Shown here: one piece after another, positions 49,441 through 59,588 of the stretch
How the letters are laid out: each line of letters begins with the position of its first letter
How positions within the stretch are numbered: the stretch's first letter is position 1
From: Cellulophaga algicola DSM 14237
Lineage (GTDB): Bacteria > Bacteroidota > Bacteroidia > Flavobacteriales > Flavobacteriaceae
NCBI RefSeq assembly: GCF_000186265.1
Contig: NC_014934.1
Coordinates: forward strand, 3,596,001-3,660,000
Direction: 5' to 3'
Length of the DNA: 64,000 bases
Program-made: the position numbers and the translations under genes
The notes under the pieces: model-generated
The model's input: the letters and a program-made list of their open reading frames with translations, nothing else
Told to the model about the DNA's origin: nothing
Databases searched by the model: none

Positions 49441-52400
49441 TTAGCTATTTATCTGTGCTAAAATAGTTGGATCTTGAATTTTATTATCTTCGGATAAGAG
49501 TTTCATTTTTGAAATGATTTCTGCTGATTTTGGATCGTCGTCTACGAAAGGTAAAAACATACGCCCTCTATGCTGACTATGCACGGGAAGTATGGATAAT
49601 GACAAGCCGTTTTTACTAACCTGTCCGCTTCCTAAATGTATGCTGTACTCGCCCAAGGTACCTCTTACGAGTATATGGCGTTCTTTTACCGTAATATTTT
49701 TAAGCTTAAATAGCTGAGCCGATTCAGAGGCTAAAGCAGCGCGCATTTGTAGCGTGCTATGACTTGCTTCTGGGTCTACACCACCAACGTGAGCAACACT
49801 TACCACAAGATCTATATCTCTCATTATCTCACTAAAAACTACCGAAGGCACCTCTTTTAGCGGAATTGGTTTGTACGTGTCTAATGAGTGAAAACTTATA
49901 TGTTCTAGTGTTGGTGCCTCAATATCTGCAGGAGAATACCAGTCTGCCATAGCATACATTGTTGCCATAAAACCGAGTTTATGATACACTTTTTGCAATC
50001 CGTCTTCATTACTAACCGTCCAACCACGGCTACGTAACAAGGCTACCGTTTTTTGTGGCTGAATCTGATGTCCTTGATAGCGTTCTGACTTAGAACCAAG
50101 TTCTATTTCATCCTTAGTTACCAAATACAATTCTCTAAAGACTTGCTTAAAAGGTTGCACTAAACGCTCTGCAAAGAGGTATTTCTGGTACAGATCCCAC
50201 TGTACAGCATTGTATAAGTGTGATGGGTGCGCTATAACCAAAACATCAGTTTCTTGTAAACTATGCTTGGTACCTTCAGTATCTGTTAAAATACCTTCTG
50301 TATAAAAGCCAGAAATTTGTCTTTCAGGAGAAAACAGCACCAATTTGCTCAGCATCACCTTTACAATAGGGTGTTGCATTATTTTATGAATCTCTGCTGC
50401 CGTAAACTCATCTTCGTTTACCATAGCATTTTCTAGGGATAAACGGGTTCTGCTGTATTGTTTAGACAAATAAGATTTGCCTTCTTTTAAAGCCAATACT
50501 TGCTTGTCTTTTTTATACTTAGCAGGAATAGATTTTTGTTTTTTATCGCCTTTGGTGACTAGAAGATCTGTTTTTCCTTGATCTGTAATGACCAATTCTA
50601 TTACCGCATCATCGAAAGTAAGCACGGCATTTTCCATAATAGCGATGGTAGCTTTACTTTCCATAGCCCAACTAAAACGTACACGATCCTGAAAACCTGC
50701 ATTTCTAGATAAGTTATCTAAGGCAATTTCTACCGCATTTTTCTCGCTTTCTTGGCGCTGCGCTCCAAACTGCTTGCTCTCTTTTAAAAACTGTTGCAAT
50801 AGATTGTAACGCTTTAATAAATCTTTTTCTGGGATGGTTTTACTTAGGGGGATTAAACCTAAAGTACGCACATAATCTTTATCTCTTTTCTCTGTAATTT
50901 TCTTTAAGGTTTCCGTTATTTTTACTTCGCCTAACATTACACTAGAATATAGTTTTACTTGTCTGTGCCCATTACCATCCGTAATATATTTGGCAGCATC
51001 ATGTAAAATTTTCCAATTAGTTTTTCCAATACTTTTATACACCTTATTAAACCAATCTATATCTATGGCACCCATTGCAAAGTCGGACTTTGGAATGTTA
51101 GAATACCTAGAAATTATAGTTTCTTTTTCGCTGCTCATATAATCAGATGCGTGCGCTTGAAACCACCATACGGCATCCTCTAATTTTTCTAAACCAAGAT
51201 ATTCCCCCACAAAACCTGCCCATTGTGTAGCGTAGCATGCCAGTTCTACCAAGCGCTTTTTAGGAATGTTAGCGTCATCTGCAAGGGCAACAAAATCTGA
51301 ATAATTTTCTATTTCATTAGGGATACTCATTTTTAGTATAGCACTGAACTTAGATTTTTTAGTGTCACCATAATAGCTGTAGCCACGTTCAAAAGTATCT
51401 TTGCCCATACGTTGTAGTACTTTAAAAACATAGGCTATGCCTTCTACTTTATGGATGTTAGAAATATACGCTGACGCCTCTGTCGCTAAATCTCCACGTT
51501 CTAATTCTACAGCAAGAATATTTGTTTTTAGCTCGTTAAAAATAGCGTTTGGTATCAAGTTAACATTTAAACTTCCGTTACGTTTTCTATAGTTTTGAGC
51601 ATCATCTAAGATAGCCATTAACTCGGAGGAGTTTAGTGCTTGAAAAAGTAGATCGTCTTCAGTAATTAAATTCTTTTGAAAGAGTAGTAAAGAGATGTCT
51701 ATAAAGGGAAATACAAGCCCTCTATTGGTATTTCGTTTTTCTGTTGCAGCACTTATCGTGGTAATTGGTTTTGGGTATCCAATATATTGGGCCACTAAAA
51801 ACATTTTTATATCCCAATATTTCTTTAGCTGCGCTTCATTAGCAAATTGCTTTAACTCTTCTACATTTATTACACATACCAAGCCATCAATAACATCGAT
51901 CCAATGGTAGTTGTCATGCCCGTACCTCTTGCCGTAGGAGAACTTGCTTGTTTTGAGCTCTTCAGGGAAATTGGCAATGGTTTCTTCCCACAGGTCTAGT
52001 TTAAAGCTAAGTACAGCAGCCCTATCTGCATAGGCATTAAATAAGCGTTTTAAAATTTTAGTATATCTAGATCCTGTACTGTAATAGCTACGTTCTGGTA
52101 CCGCTAATTTTATTTGCGTTAAGTCGGGCACATATTGTTTGGTAAATTCTTCTAAAGTTTCATAATTACCATAGGGAGCACTAATTCTATTGATGTAGCG
52201 AATGGCCGAGTACAGTTCAAAATCATTAAGATTACTCTCCTCATACCATTGTATCCAAACCGAAGCTAGAGGAATGTTTTGTAAATGCACTTCGGGATTG
52301 ACCTCTTCTTTAATTCTTTTAATTTCTTGAATACCGTTGGCGATTAATGTGGTACTGGTTTCCCCATCATAGGCTTCAAATTGATATTCATGATTTCTAT

Positions 52401-54432
52401 GCTCGTGTACTAGCGCTATTAAATTATTGACGGCAGTAACTATTTTAGGCTCGTCTATAAAATCTCTAAACTTAAAATTAGCCGTGGTAATCCCCAATTT
52501 ATTAAAAAAGCTTTTTTTATCATCAAACTTTAGTTGCGGGGTGTATAAAGGTGATAGGTTGGAATAGTTCACCGCTCCAAAACCATTACTAAAGGAATAT
52601 CCTATTTTTGTTTTAGAAAATTTTTCTAAAAATACACTTTCGTTTTTGGTGTGTTTAGGACGTTCTTTATAGCTACTTACCTGTTCTTTTATAAACTCGG
52701 GATATTGTTTTTTTTCATCTAAAAGCGTAAGCATTTCTAAAGCAGCCAAACGCTGATCAACATTTTTTGCCACTATTAAATTTTGAGTGCTTGTTTTTAC
52801 GGTGTCTTCTGGTTGTATAATTAACAGTTTTATCATAGCAGCACGCAGGCTTTTATTTTTACGGCCTAATAACTCTTCTACAATATTAAAATCTTCTTGA
52901 TACAAAGGCATATGATAAAAAACGTGTATCCCTGTAGCCATAACAGACTCATTTCTATCTCTAATAGCTTGATGTGCTAATGTTCTACGCCAAGCATCTT
53001 CAGACAACAGTAGTTGAGTTGGTTTAGTATTTCCATAGTTGCTACCAAATGAATAGGTGTAGTGATTAGGGAATACTTTTCTCATATAAGTTTCTCTAAC
53101 TTCTGAAGGTAGTTTATCTAATTGTTTGCCTAGTAAATGCAAAAGATCTTCTGTTGCATTGTTTATAATAAAGTTGTAGAAAAAATTTGATTGTACCGTA
53201 AATGTATGCCATGAAAATACGTTGCCTTCATACACTTTTCCGTCTTTAGGAAGTGCTTCGGCAACGTTTTGGATGCTTAAAAACAGATTTTCATCGATGT
53301 CTATTTCTGGCAAATTAATCATCATCCAATAATCTACTGCAGGGTTTTTTCCAAATTCTTTTTTAAAATAGTCGGTTATAGTACTGTTGGTACGACCGGT
53401 TTGACTTACAAAGTATAAGCCTAGTAATTTTTTATCTAACTTATCTGTAGTGTATACTAGCTCTAGTGCTTTACTGTTCGCCACATCAATATCTACCAAA
53501 CCTATAGCCCAAAGGCCAACATAAACTTCTAAGTTGTCCTTGCTTTTTAATAACTTGTCTATATCCTTTAAATTTAGGATATGCGATTTACTTAGTTCTA
53601 ATATTCTTTTAATTGTGGCTTTTTTAGGAGCGTCCCAACCAAAACCAAACCATGTATCTACAGCTCTTACCACACTGCTAAATCGTGTTAAATCATGCTC
53701 CAAAATAACCCCGATGATATGTTTTAAGGCTCCGTGACTCGTTTCATCTAAAGATTCTAATATTGTTTGCCGTAAGCCTTCTTGACGTTGAGCAGCCAAT
53801 AACAATTGAGATACTAATACCCAACATTCTTCTTTTTGTGTAAGTAATAATCCTTTAATGATGTCTCTACTTACTCCTCCAATTTCATCTTCAGCTTGTA
53901 GAATGTCTTTTACAACAGTAATAACCAATTCACTTTTATATTGTAAAACAGCACCAAAAAAGTAACTGTGTTTGTTGTCAAAATAGGTGCTGTACTGAAA
54001 TTGTTCTTCTAATGTTAATGCTCCATAACCTGTGCGGTTAGAGGCTAAAAATCTCCTGAAGTAGTTAATTTTATTATATAAATGTTGCGCGTTTACTTTT
54101 GCTCTAAAAGCCCTTCTATTGTATCCGTTTTGGTAGGGTAAACTATCAAACATACTCCATAGCACTGCTAAATAAGGAGCTTGTATTTCGCCAAATAAAA
54201 ATACACCCAAGCTCATTCCTTCTTTTGTAGTCCAAGGGTTTACTGTGATTGCATTCTCAAATGCTTCTGTAAACGGATCTATATTTACTTGACGCCGCCT
54301 TTCATCACTTAAACCCGATAATAATAAACCGAAAATTTTATAAGGTGATGAAAACTGATTAAAATCTTCTTTTTTTAAAGCTACTTTTTCATGCTTTTTA
54401 ATATACGCTTGTGCTTTTTCAAATGGAATCAT
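49441..54432 (-). CDS. Giant DUF4132 (MolR/YehI-like) protein, 1663 residues
   Basis: The N-terminal two-thirds (about 30-1100) is helical and repeat-like, consistent with the DUF5724 region plus HEAT-type repeats. The DUF4132 domain lies about residues 1250-1450, with FSWAMESKATIAIMENAV, KSIPAKYKKDKQVLALKE, VIAHPSHLYNAVQWD and QPFKQVFRELYLVTKDE. The C-terminal block (about 1540-1640) has DIDLVVSVAHVGGVDPEASHS and ILVRGTLGEYSIHLGSGQV (DUF7737-like). E. coli relatives are MolR and YehI; the biochemical role is unknown. It is followed on the same strand by the 137-residue gene, and preceded by a secreted protein gene 42 bases upstream. Confidence 0.88.
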   Translation of the reverse strand: MIPFEKAQAYIKKHEKVALKKEDFNQFSSPYKIFGLLLSGLSDERRRQVNIDPFTEAFENAITVNPWTTKEGMSLGVFLFGEIQAPYLAVLWSMFDSLPYQNGYNRRAFRAKVNAQHLYNKINYFRRFLASNRTGYGALTLEEQFQYSTYFDNKHSYFFGAVLQYKSELVITVVKDILQAEDEIGGVSRDIIKGLLLTQKEECWVLVSQLLLAAQRQEGLRQTILESLDETSHGALKHIIGVILEHDLTRFSSVVRAVDTWFGFGWDAPKKATIKRILELSKSHILNLKDIDKLLKSKDNLEVYVGLWAIGLVDIDVANSKALELVYTTDKLDKKLLGLYFVSQTGRTNSTITDYFKKEFGKNPAVDYWMMINLPEIDIDENLFLSIQNVAEALPKDGKVYEGNVFSWHTFTVQSNFFYNFIINNATEDLLHLLGKQLDKLPSEVRETYMRKVFPNHYTYSFGSNYGNTKPTQLLLSEDAWRRTLAHQAIRDRNESVMATGIHVFYHMPLYQEDFNIVEELLGRKNKSLRAAMIKLLIIQPEDTVKTSTQNLIVAKNVDQRLAALEMLTLLDEKKQYPEFIKEQVSSYKERPKHTKNESVFLEKFSKTKIGYSFSNGFGAVNYSNLSPLYTPQLKFDDKKSFFNKLGITTANFKFRDFIDEPKIVTAVNNLIALVHEHRNHEYQFEAYDGETSTTLIANGIQEIKRIKEEVNPEVHLQNIPLASVWIQWYEESNLNDFELYSAIRYINRISAPYGNYETLEEFTKQYVPDLTQIKLAVPERSYYSTGSRYTKILKRLFNAYADRAAVLSFKLDLWEETIANFPEELKTSKFSYGKRYGHDNYHWIDVIDGLVCVINVEELKQFANEAQLKKYWDIKMFLVAQYIGYPKPITTISAATEKRNTNRGLVFPFIDISLLLFQKNLITEDDLLFQALNSSELMAILDDAQNYRKRNGSLNVNLIPNAIFNELKTNILAVELERGDLATEASAYISNIHKVEGIAYVFKVLQRMGKDTFERGYSYYGDTKKSKFSAILKMSIPNEIENYSDFVALADDANIPKKRLVELACYATQWAGFVGEYLGLEKLEDAVWWFQAHASDYMSSEKETIISRYSNIPKSDFAMGAIDIDWFNKVYKSIGKTNWKILHDAAKYITDGNGHRQVKLYSSVMLGEVKITETLKKITEKRDKDYVRTLGLIPLSKTIPEKDLLKRYNLLQQFLKESKQFGAQRQESEKNAVEIALDNLSRNAGFQDRVRFSWAMESKATIAIMENAVLTFDDAVIELVITDQGKTDLLVTKGDKKQKSIPAKYKKDKQVLALKEGKSYLSKQYSRTRLSLENAMVNEDEFTAAEIHKIMQHPIVKVMLSKLVLFSPERQISGFYTEGILTDTEGTKHSLQETDVLVIAHPSHLYNAVQWDLYQKYLFAERLVQPFKQVFRELYLVTKDEIELGSKSERYQGHQIQPQKTVALLRSRGWTVSNEDGLQKVYHKLGFMATMYAMADWYSPADIEAPTLEHISFHSLDTYKPIPLKEVPSVVFSEIMRDIDLVVSVAHVGGVDPEASHSTLQMRAALASESAQLFKLKNITVKERHILVRGTLGEYSIHLGSGQVSKNGLSLSILPVHSQHRGRMFLPFVDDDPKSAEIISKMKLLSEDNKIQDPTILAQINS

Positions 54433-54474
54433 AACGATAGTATTCTTTGTTGATGTATTTTAATGTGCTTGTTT

Positions 54475-55230
54475 CTATTTCGAGAGTCCATTTTTATAGG
54501 CTCCTAGTGTAAAATTTAATTGTTTTTTAAATGTATCTTTTAGATCCTCTTTGGGGTGTAAAATAAGTTCTAATTGAAAATGTCTGTTATGGTCATAACC
54601 CATATATTCCTGAGCTACCCAGTGCACTTTTGCTTCATTTTTAGTAGCATTATAGGCTAATACGGTAAAACTCTGTGTAGAAAACTGCATAGAAGCAGTT
54701 TCACTTAAAAAGTACATAAAAGCGCTAAAGTCCTTAATTTTGGTAATAGGAATAGTATTTAGTTGCGCTAATTCATTAAGCCAAGGATCTTTTTTTAAGG
54801 CTTTAAGGAGTGATGCTTCTGTGAAAATATCTAGCAAAGTAACGGACTGTAAGGTGTTTAAATTTAGTGTGGTTACTCCCAGTGAATTACTCATAGGGCC
54901 ACAAGCTTCTTGGGTAGCCTCACCATATTCATAACTGTAATAAGGTCCCACTAAAGAAAGCGGATGGTAGTAGGAAGCAAAGAATGCTTTACATTCCGAA
55001 GGCTCGTTTATGTTATTCGTAGAAAAGTTGAGACTATCTATTTTAGTGTCATAGATAACAGCATCTTGATAGCTTGCCTTTGTGGTGGTTATTTTTAAAT
55101 TGTTTTGCTCAAATAGGAGGGAGTCTTGTGGCGTGGTTTTTAGCTGCGCACGAAGAGGAGCAATACCTACGAATAGGATGACTAGAAGATAGCTAAGGTT
55201 TTTAATTCTTACGTGGTTTGGTGTGTGCAT
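54475..55230 (-). CDS. Secreted protein of unknown function
   Basis: 251 residues with a Sec signal (about 1-28, YLLVILFVGIAPLRAQ). The mature part has ITTTKASYQDAVIYDTKI, ECKAFFASYYHPLSLVGPYYSYEYGE and EYMGYDHNRHFQLELILHP; the strand pattern recalls DUF3298/RsiV-type secreted proteins, but I am not certain. It starts a minus-strand unit that continues into the DUF4132 gene 42 bases later. Confidence 0.7.
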   Translation of the reverse strand: MHTPNHVRIKNLSYLLVILFVGIAPLRAQLKTTPQDSLLFEQNNLKITTTKASYQDAVIYDTKIDSLNFSTNNINEPSECKAFFASYYHPLSLVGPYYSYEYGEATQEACGPMSNSLGVTTLNLNTLQSVTLLDIFTEASLLKALKKDPWLNELAQLNTIPITKIKDFSAFMYFLSETASMQFSTQSFTVLAYNATKNEAKVHWVAQEYMGYDHNRHFQLELILHPKEDLKDTFKKQLNFTLGAYKNGLSK

Positions 55231-55663
55231 ATGTTATAAACAGATTCTGTTTTATCTTATTTTATTCCCGCCTAAATTCTTTTGCAATTTAAAAGGAATG
55301 CCTTGTTTCTATATCCCTGAATAAAGGGATATTTTGTTTTTTAATGAAAACTGAAGAAGTTGATAACCTAGTAGTATTCAAGAAATTTTTATAGTTGATT
55401 TATCTATAATCCATATTTTTTAAACTGTCGTAAAAAACTAGAATTAAAGTCCGCGGCAAGTACTATGTTCTCTTAAAGCCATCGTCTATACATACATTTC
55501 AAATCACTTCAATACTTATCCAATTAGAAACGGAAACTTTTGTAAATTAGCGCGCCATATGTAAGGCAAGGGTTATTTTAGTACCCTGACTAAATTTTGA
55601 TGAATACTATTAAAATTATAACGCTCTTTGCATGCTATTTTTAATAGACCAACAACACACGAC
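55231..55663. other. 433-base divergent gap with an orphan terminator
   Basis: No gene was found between the divergent secreted-protein gene and cstA. The notable element is a terminator-like hairpin at 55311-55341 in plus orientation. The remainder presumably holds both promoters. Confidence 0.55.
55311..55341 (+). terminator. Terminator-like hairpin without an upstream gene
   Basis: ATATCCCT (55311-55318) pairs with AGGGATAT (55325-55332), six-base loop, followed by TTGTTTTTT. On the plus strand nothing is annotated upstream until the opposite-strand gene start at 55230. Confidence 0.6.
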
Positions 55664-57079
55664 ATGATCACATTTATAACGGCTTTTATTCTATTGATAC
55701 TAGGCTATTTCACCTATGGTAAATTCGTAGACAAAACTTTTAAATCTGATCCCAATAAAACAACACCGGCACATACCTTACAAGATGGGGTAGATTTTGT
55801 TCCTATGAATAGTAACAAAAACTCTTTTATTCAGATTTTAAATATTGCGGGAGTCGGACCCATATTTGGGCCAATCTTAGGGGCATTGTACGGACCTTCG
55901 GCTTTTTTATGGATTGTTTTTGGGTCTATCTTTGCTGGGGGAGTTCATGATTATCTTACAGGAATGATTTCCATACGTTATGGAGGAGCACATTTACCTG
56001 CTATGGCATCGCGGTTTTTAGGCAAAGCCTTTAGCCATGTGGTGAACTTATTCACGCTATTACTTTTAGTATTGGTGGGGACTGTTTTTGTTACGGCACC
56101 TGCCGAAATGATCAATGCCTTACTAGGTGATACAGATTATTTAAAAATCATCATTCTATGTATTTTCATTTACTATATTGTTGCTACGGTATTGCCTATA
56201 GATAAAATTATAGGAAAAATATATCCTGTTCTAGGCGTTTTATTAATTCTAAGTGCTGTCGGGATTTGTATTGGGATGTTCATCTATGGGAATCCGCTAC
56301 CAGAATTAACGCTGGAAAATTTACACCCTAAAAAAATACCGTATTACCCGGTAATCTTTTTAACCATCTCTTGTGGTGCTTTATCTGGTTTTCATGCTAC
56401 ACAATCGCCTATTATTTCACGTACAATAGACAATGAGAAAGACGGTAGAAAAGTGTTTTATGGGATGATGATTCTGGAAGCTTTTATTGCTATGATTTGG
56501 GCTGCTGCTTCTATGAGTTTATTAGATACAGAAGAACTAAGTGCGCTTTTGGCAGAAGGTGGTCCTGCTGCTGTAGTTAATAAAATTGCTATTATATTAT
56601 TAGGAACTGTTGGAGGTACGGTGGCTATCATTGGGGTTATTGTATTGCCTATTACTTCAGGAGATACTTCTTTTAGAGCAGCACGCATGATCATTGCAGA
56701 TTACTTAAACATAGATCAAAAAGTGTTGCGCAATAGGTTTGCTGTAGCCATCCCGTTATTTGCTATTTCTTTTATTCTTACCAATATGGACTTTCAGTTG
56801 CTGTGGCGTTATTTCTCGTGGTCTAACCAAGTGACTGCTGCTATCGCTTTATGGATCGGAACGGTATATCTATACGAAAATAAGAAACAGTACATCATTG
56901 CTTTAGTACCTGCATTTTTTATTACGTCGGTCATATTTTCATACCTATTTTATGATCCAACTATTGGTTTTAATATGAGTCCAACTATTTCTAACTGGAC
57001 AGGTTTACTACTTACATGTTCCTTGACCGCTTTATTTTTTATCATCATGAATAAAAGAAAAAAACAAGAAGCGCAATAG
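55664..57079 (+). CDS. cstA: CstA-family carbon starvation / pyruvate transporter
   Basis: 471 residues from the ATG at 55664; the frame is open to a TTG at 55628. At least twelve hydrophobic helices. Family blocks are ILNIAGVGPIFGPILGAL, GSIFAGGVHDYLTGMISIRYGG, SGFHATQSPIISRTIDNE and LPITSGDTSFRAARMIIADY. It is the short Bacteroidota form; E. coli CstA is about 700 residues. CstA proteins import pyruvate or peptides under carbon limitation. It is a single-gene unit. Confidence 0.94.
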   Translation: MITFITAFILLILGYFTYGKFVDKTFKSDPNKTTPAHTLQDGVDFVPMNSNKNSFIQILNIAGVGPIFGPILGALYGPSAFLWIVFGSIFAGGVHDYLTGMISIRYGGAHLPAMASRFLGKAFSHVVNLFTLLLLVLVGTVFVTAPAEMINALLGDTDYLKIIILCIFIYYIVATVLPIDKIIGKIYPVLGVLLILSAVGICIGMFIYGNPLPELTLENLHPKKIPYYPVIFLTISCGALSGFHATQSPIISRTIDNEKDGRKVFYGMMILEAFIAMIWAAASMSLLDTEELSALLAEGGPAAVVNKIAIILLGTVGGTVAIIGVIVLPITSGDTSFRAARMIIADYLNIDQKVLRNRFAVAIPLFAISFILTNMDFQLLWRYFSWSNQVTAAIALWIGTVYLYENKKQYIIALVPAFFITSVIFSYLFYDPTIGFNMSPTISNWTGLLLTCSLTALFFIIMNKRKKQEAQ

Positions 57080-57186
57080 ACTTTCAGGTTATATGTAAAC
57101 CAATCGCCCTCAATATTGCATTTATATGTGCGTGTAAATTTATAGGAGACGGCAGTAGTATCAAACCTTATTTTAACTAGTTCTCC

Positions 57187-57202
57187 TCACGGAATTCCGT
57201 GA
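57187..57202. promoter_or_regulatory. 16-base perfect palindrome, likely activator site
   Basis: TCACGGAATTCCGTGA reads the same on both strands. It is centred 43 bases before the start predicted from a TAAATTTG box at 57225-57232 and so sits like a class II activator site for the gene at 57238. A related palindrome TGCGGAAATCCGCA is at 63847. Confidence 0.6.
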
Positions 57203-57224
57203 TTACCATTAAAAAATGATAGTG

Positions 57225-57232
57225 TAAATTTG
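57225..57232 (+). promoter_or_regulatory. Putative -7 box of the gene at 57238
   Basis: TAAATTTG fits TAnnTTTG exactly. It ends five bases before the ATG, so the transcript would be leaderless or nearly so. No -33 TTG is present. Confidence 0.45.
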
Positions 57233-57237
57233 ACTTT

Positions 57238-58233
57238 ATGGAGATAGGATTTAAAGAGGTTTTATTAGGCATCGTTATTTTATTGGTCGTGACTTTTTAC
57301 AGCCTGAAAGCAAAATATATGGTATCAGAAAAGGTAGCTGCTAAAAACTTCGAAACTTTTTTAGAAGCCAATTATGGAGACCTCTTAGTGTATACTGATT
57401 TAAGGCGATTTTTTAATACGGGCAACATGAACCCTAACTGTTTTCGGGTAAGCGTATATCAAAAAAAGGAGCCTAGGGTAGAACTATTTATCAAGTTTGA
57501 TGCGAAGACCATAGCAACACAAACAGATATTGTTCCTGATTATCCAGATGGATTAACTTTTCATGCCCGATATCTAGACCGCATTAAGCTAGTAGAAATT
57601 CACGATGTTATTTCAGCCAAAATGAAGCCTCTCGGCATAGCGCTTTTGTGGGATTATGACGAGGTGTTTTTTAATCTTGAAGAAAGGTTCAGTGAAGCTG
57701 AGGTGCTAGAGAAATTGGATTATTTTTTAAGCTTGTTTAAAGCCGAAGATTCTGAATTTTTAGGATATTATCATGAACTGCCACTGGTCATAACGTATCC
57801 ATATAAAAATGCGATCCCGTTAGTGCGAGAATTAGTGCAAGAAGACGGTATTTGGAGCTTTAGAACCTTAAAATTATATAGAGGAGCGGTTCACTTTGAA
57901 AAGGATAGAGAAGGGCTAACAAATGCGCTACAGAACTATTTAGAAAAGAGTTATCCTACGCAGCAATTGTATAACCATTTTGATACGTATGTGAATCCTC
58001 ATGATTTTTCTAAGTTGTTGTATATTGAATTTACAGAGGCTAAGAAAACAAAAAAGGTAACAGAGGAGCAACAACTAGGCCGTTGGGTTTCTCCAGTTAC
58101 AGGCTATACCCTTATGTACTGGAACTTGCATAAAGGGAGTGTAAAACAGGTAAGCTTTGTAGCTACGGATAATACTATAGCTATGGAAGACGTTTTGGCA
58201 AAAGAAATACCTAGGTTTTTAGCACTGGTGTAA
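57238..58233 (+). CDS. Single-pass membrane protein of unknown function
   Basis: 331 residues. One N-terminal transmembrane helix (about 7-25, EVLLGIVILLVVTFYSL) and a large soluble domain. Segments include ETFLEANYGDLLVYTDLRRFF, LGIALLWDYDEVFFNLEERF and a C-terminal WVSPVTGYTLMYWNLHKGSVKQVSF. I recognise no family. It stands alone behind a perfect palindrome and a -7 box, so it may be tightly regulated. Confidence 0.7.
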   Translation: MEIGFKEVLLGIVILLVVTFYSLKAKYMVSEKVAAKNFETFLEANYGDLLVYTDLRRFFNTGNMNPNCFRVSVYQKKEPRVELFIKFDAKTIATQTDIVPDYPDGLTFHARYLDRIKLVEIHDVISAKMKPLGIALLWDYDEVFFNLEERFSEAEVLEKLDYFLSLFKAEDSEFLGYYHELPLVITYPYKNAIPLVRELVQEDGIWSFRTLKLYRGAVHFEKDREGLTNALQNYLEKSYPTQQLYNHFDTYVNPHDFSKLLYIEFTEAKKTKKVTEEQQLGRWVSPVTGYTLMYWNLHKGSVKQVSFVATDNTIAMEDVLAKEIPRFLALV

Positions 58234-58347
58234 GACAGTCTTCCTTTGGTCCAATTACCAACTGATGCCTCTCTAGTAGCATTTAACGTTTTATATTGGA
58301 GTAGGAGTACGGTAAAGCCTCAAGTACTATTATTCTCAGAATCTTAG

Positions 58348-59355
58348 CTAAAACTGGTCTAAGGCTTCGAAGAGTTGCTTCAAGGGTATCTTTTTTGGTT
58401 CAGGTTCGCCATATTCCGTAAAAATTAGCTGGTTCTCTAAGATTTTAAAGGTTTTCATACCTCCTTCATCTGACCAATTATTATAGGACGGTTCAAATTT
58501 TAGACGTGCCACTTTTTGCGTTTCTATATTTACAATTTGAATGTTATACACATTATCTGGCGGTACGTCTTGGTGTATAATCAAGTAGTTATCGATTAAT
58601 TGAATCTGATTTATAGCCTGCCAACTATGTCTATCAGGAGCCCCCATTACATGACTATCGGATATAAATAGCCATTTATACGTCTTTCCTTTTTTTACGA
58701 AAACGCAATGTGATGTTTTGTAAATTTCGTATTCTGTATTTTTTATGATGGGTGTCAAGTTCGCTAATTGCGCTCTAGAGTCCGCTATTGGGTAGTAGGC
58801 TAAAAAGGCAGTAGTATATTCTTGATTAAAGTTATTGCCATAGAGGAGATCTAGCTTTTGCAGGCTGTCTCCGGAAACCGTAATGTAATACGCTTCTGGT
58901 AGGGTTAGTTCGTTAGGGATCCAATTAGTTTTAGGGGCTGCGATGCGGTCAAAAAATGGATGTTCTTCTACTACTTTTAAAGATAAAGTACCGCTTAACA
59001 ACCAGTTTAGTGAACTTTCTGGGTGACCTCTTTTTTTAGGGAGAACAGTATCTTTCAGTACTTTTAAAAAAGGAGCATTGGTTTCTAAGTTCAAGGGAGT
59101 AGGCACTCTTATAAATCGCGTGAAGCTAGAATAGCATCCTTCATTATATAGTGTGAACTTTTCCTTGGTTTTACCATTAATAATAGAGACATCTCCGCCA
59201 CTACAGGAGCTTCCGTATTCATAGTAGTTGATAAGGGTATCTAATACCTTGTCTTTATTAAAATCTACAACAGTGGTGTCTATTTTATATTGCAAAGCCA
59301 TTGTTAGTTGAGGTAGGCCTACTAGAATTAAAAGGAATAGTATACTCTTTTTCAT
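58348..59355 (-). CDS. Secreted protein of unknown function
   Basis: 335 residues with a Sec signal (about 1-20, ILFLLILVGLPQLTMAL). Mature N-terminus DFNKDKVLDTLINYYEYGSSCSGGDVSI resembles an FG-GAP/EF-hand-like calcium loop (DFNKDKVLD) followed by a Cys pair with a later GCYSS; a disulfide is likely. The remainder is beta-rich with repeated aromatic residues. Single-gene unit; no function assigned. Confidence 0.7.
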   Translation of the reverse strand: MKKSILFLLILVGLPQLTMALQYKIDTTVVDFNKDKVLDTLINYYEYGSSCSGGDVSIINGKTKEKFTLYNEGCYSSFTRFIRVPTPLNLETNAPFLKVLKDTVLPKKRGHPESSLNWLLSGTLSLKVVEEHPFFDRIAAPKTNWIPNELTLPEAYYITVSGDSLQKLDLLYGNNFNQEYTTAFLAYYPIADSRAQLANLTPIIKNTEYEIYKTSHCVFVKKGKTYKWLFISDSHVMGAPDRHSWQAINQIQLIDNYLIIHQDVPPDNVYNIQIVNIETQKVARLKFEPSYNNWSDEGGMKTFKILENQLIFTEYGEPEPKKIPLKQLFEALDQF

Positions 59356-59489
59356 TTGTTAGGGAGATGAAATATTACCTGATTGTAAGGATGGAGATAT
59401 GTTAACGGGTTATAAGCTTTTAAAGCTAAGGTTTTTTTTATAATAGTTTCTAAGTAGTCTTTGTGGATATTTTTTGGTGTATGTTAAAA

Positions 59490-59529
59490 ATAAAAAAGCT
59501 CAAAGATTCTGTTTTTTGAATCTATGAGC
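59490..59529 (-). terminator. Rho-independent terminator of the TrlF gene
   Basis: GCTCAAAGATTC (59498-59509) pairs with GAATCTATGAGC (59518-59529) with one mismatch and an 8-base loop; on the minus strand it is followed by TTTTTTA. It starts 60 bases after the stop at 59589. Confidence 0.88.
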
Positions 59530-59588
59530 CTAGAATAATAGTGTCTCAGATTAAAGAAGAATTTATTTGTTTTTATCTCTGTTCTTTG

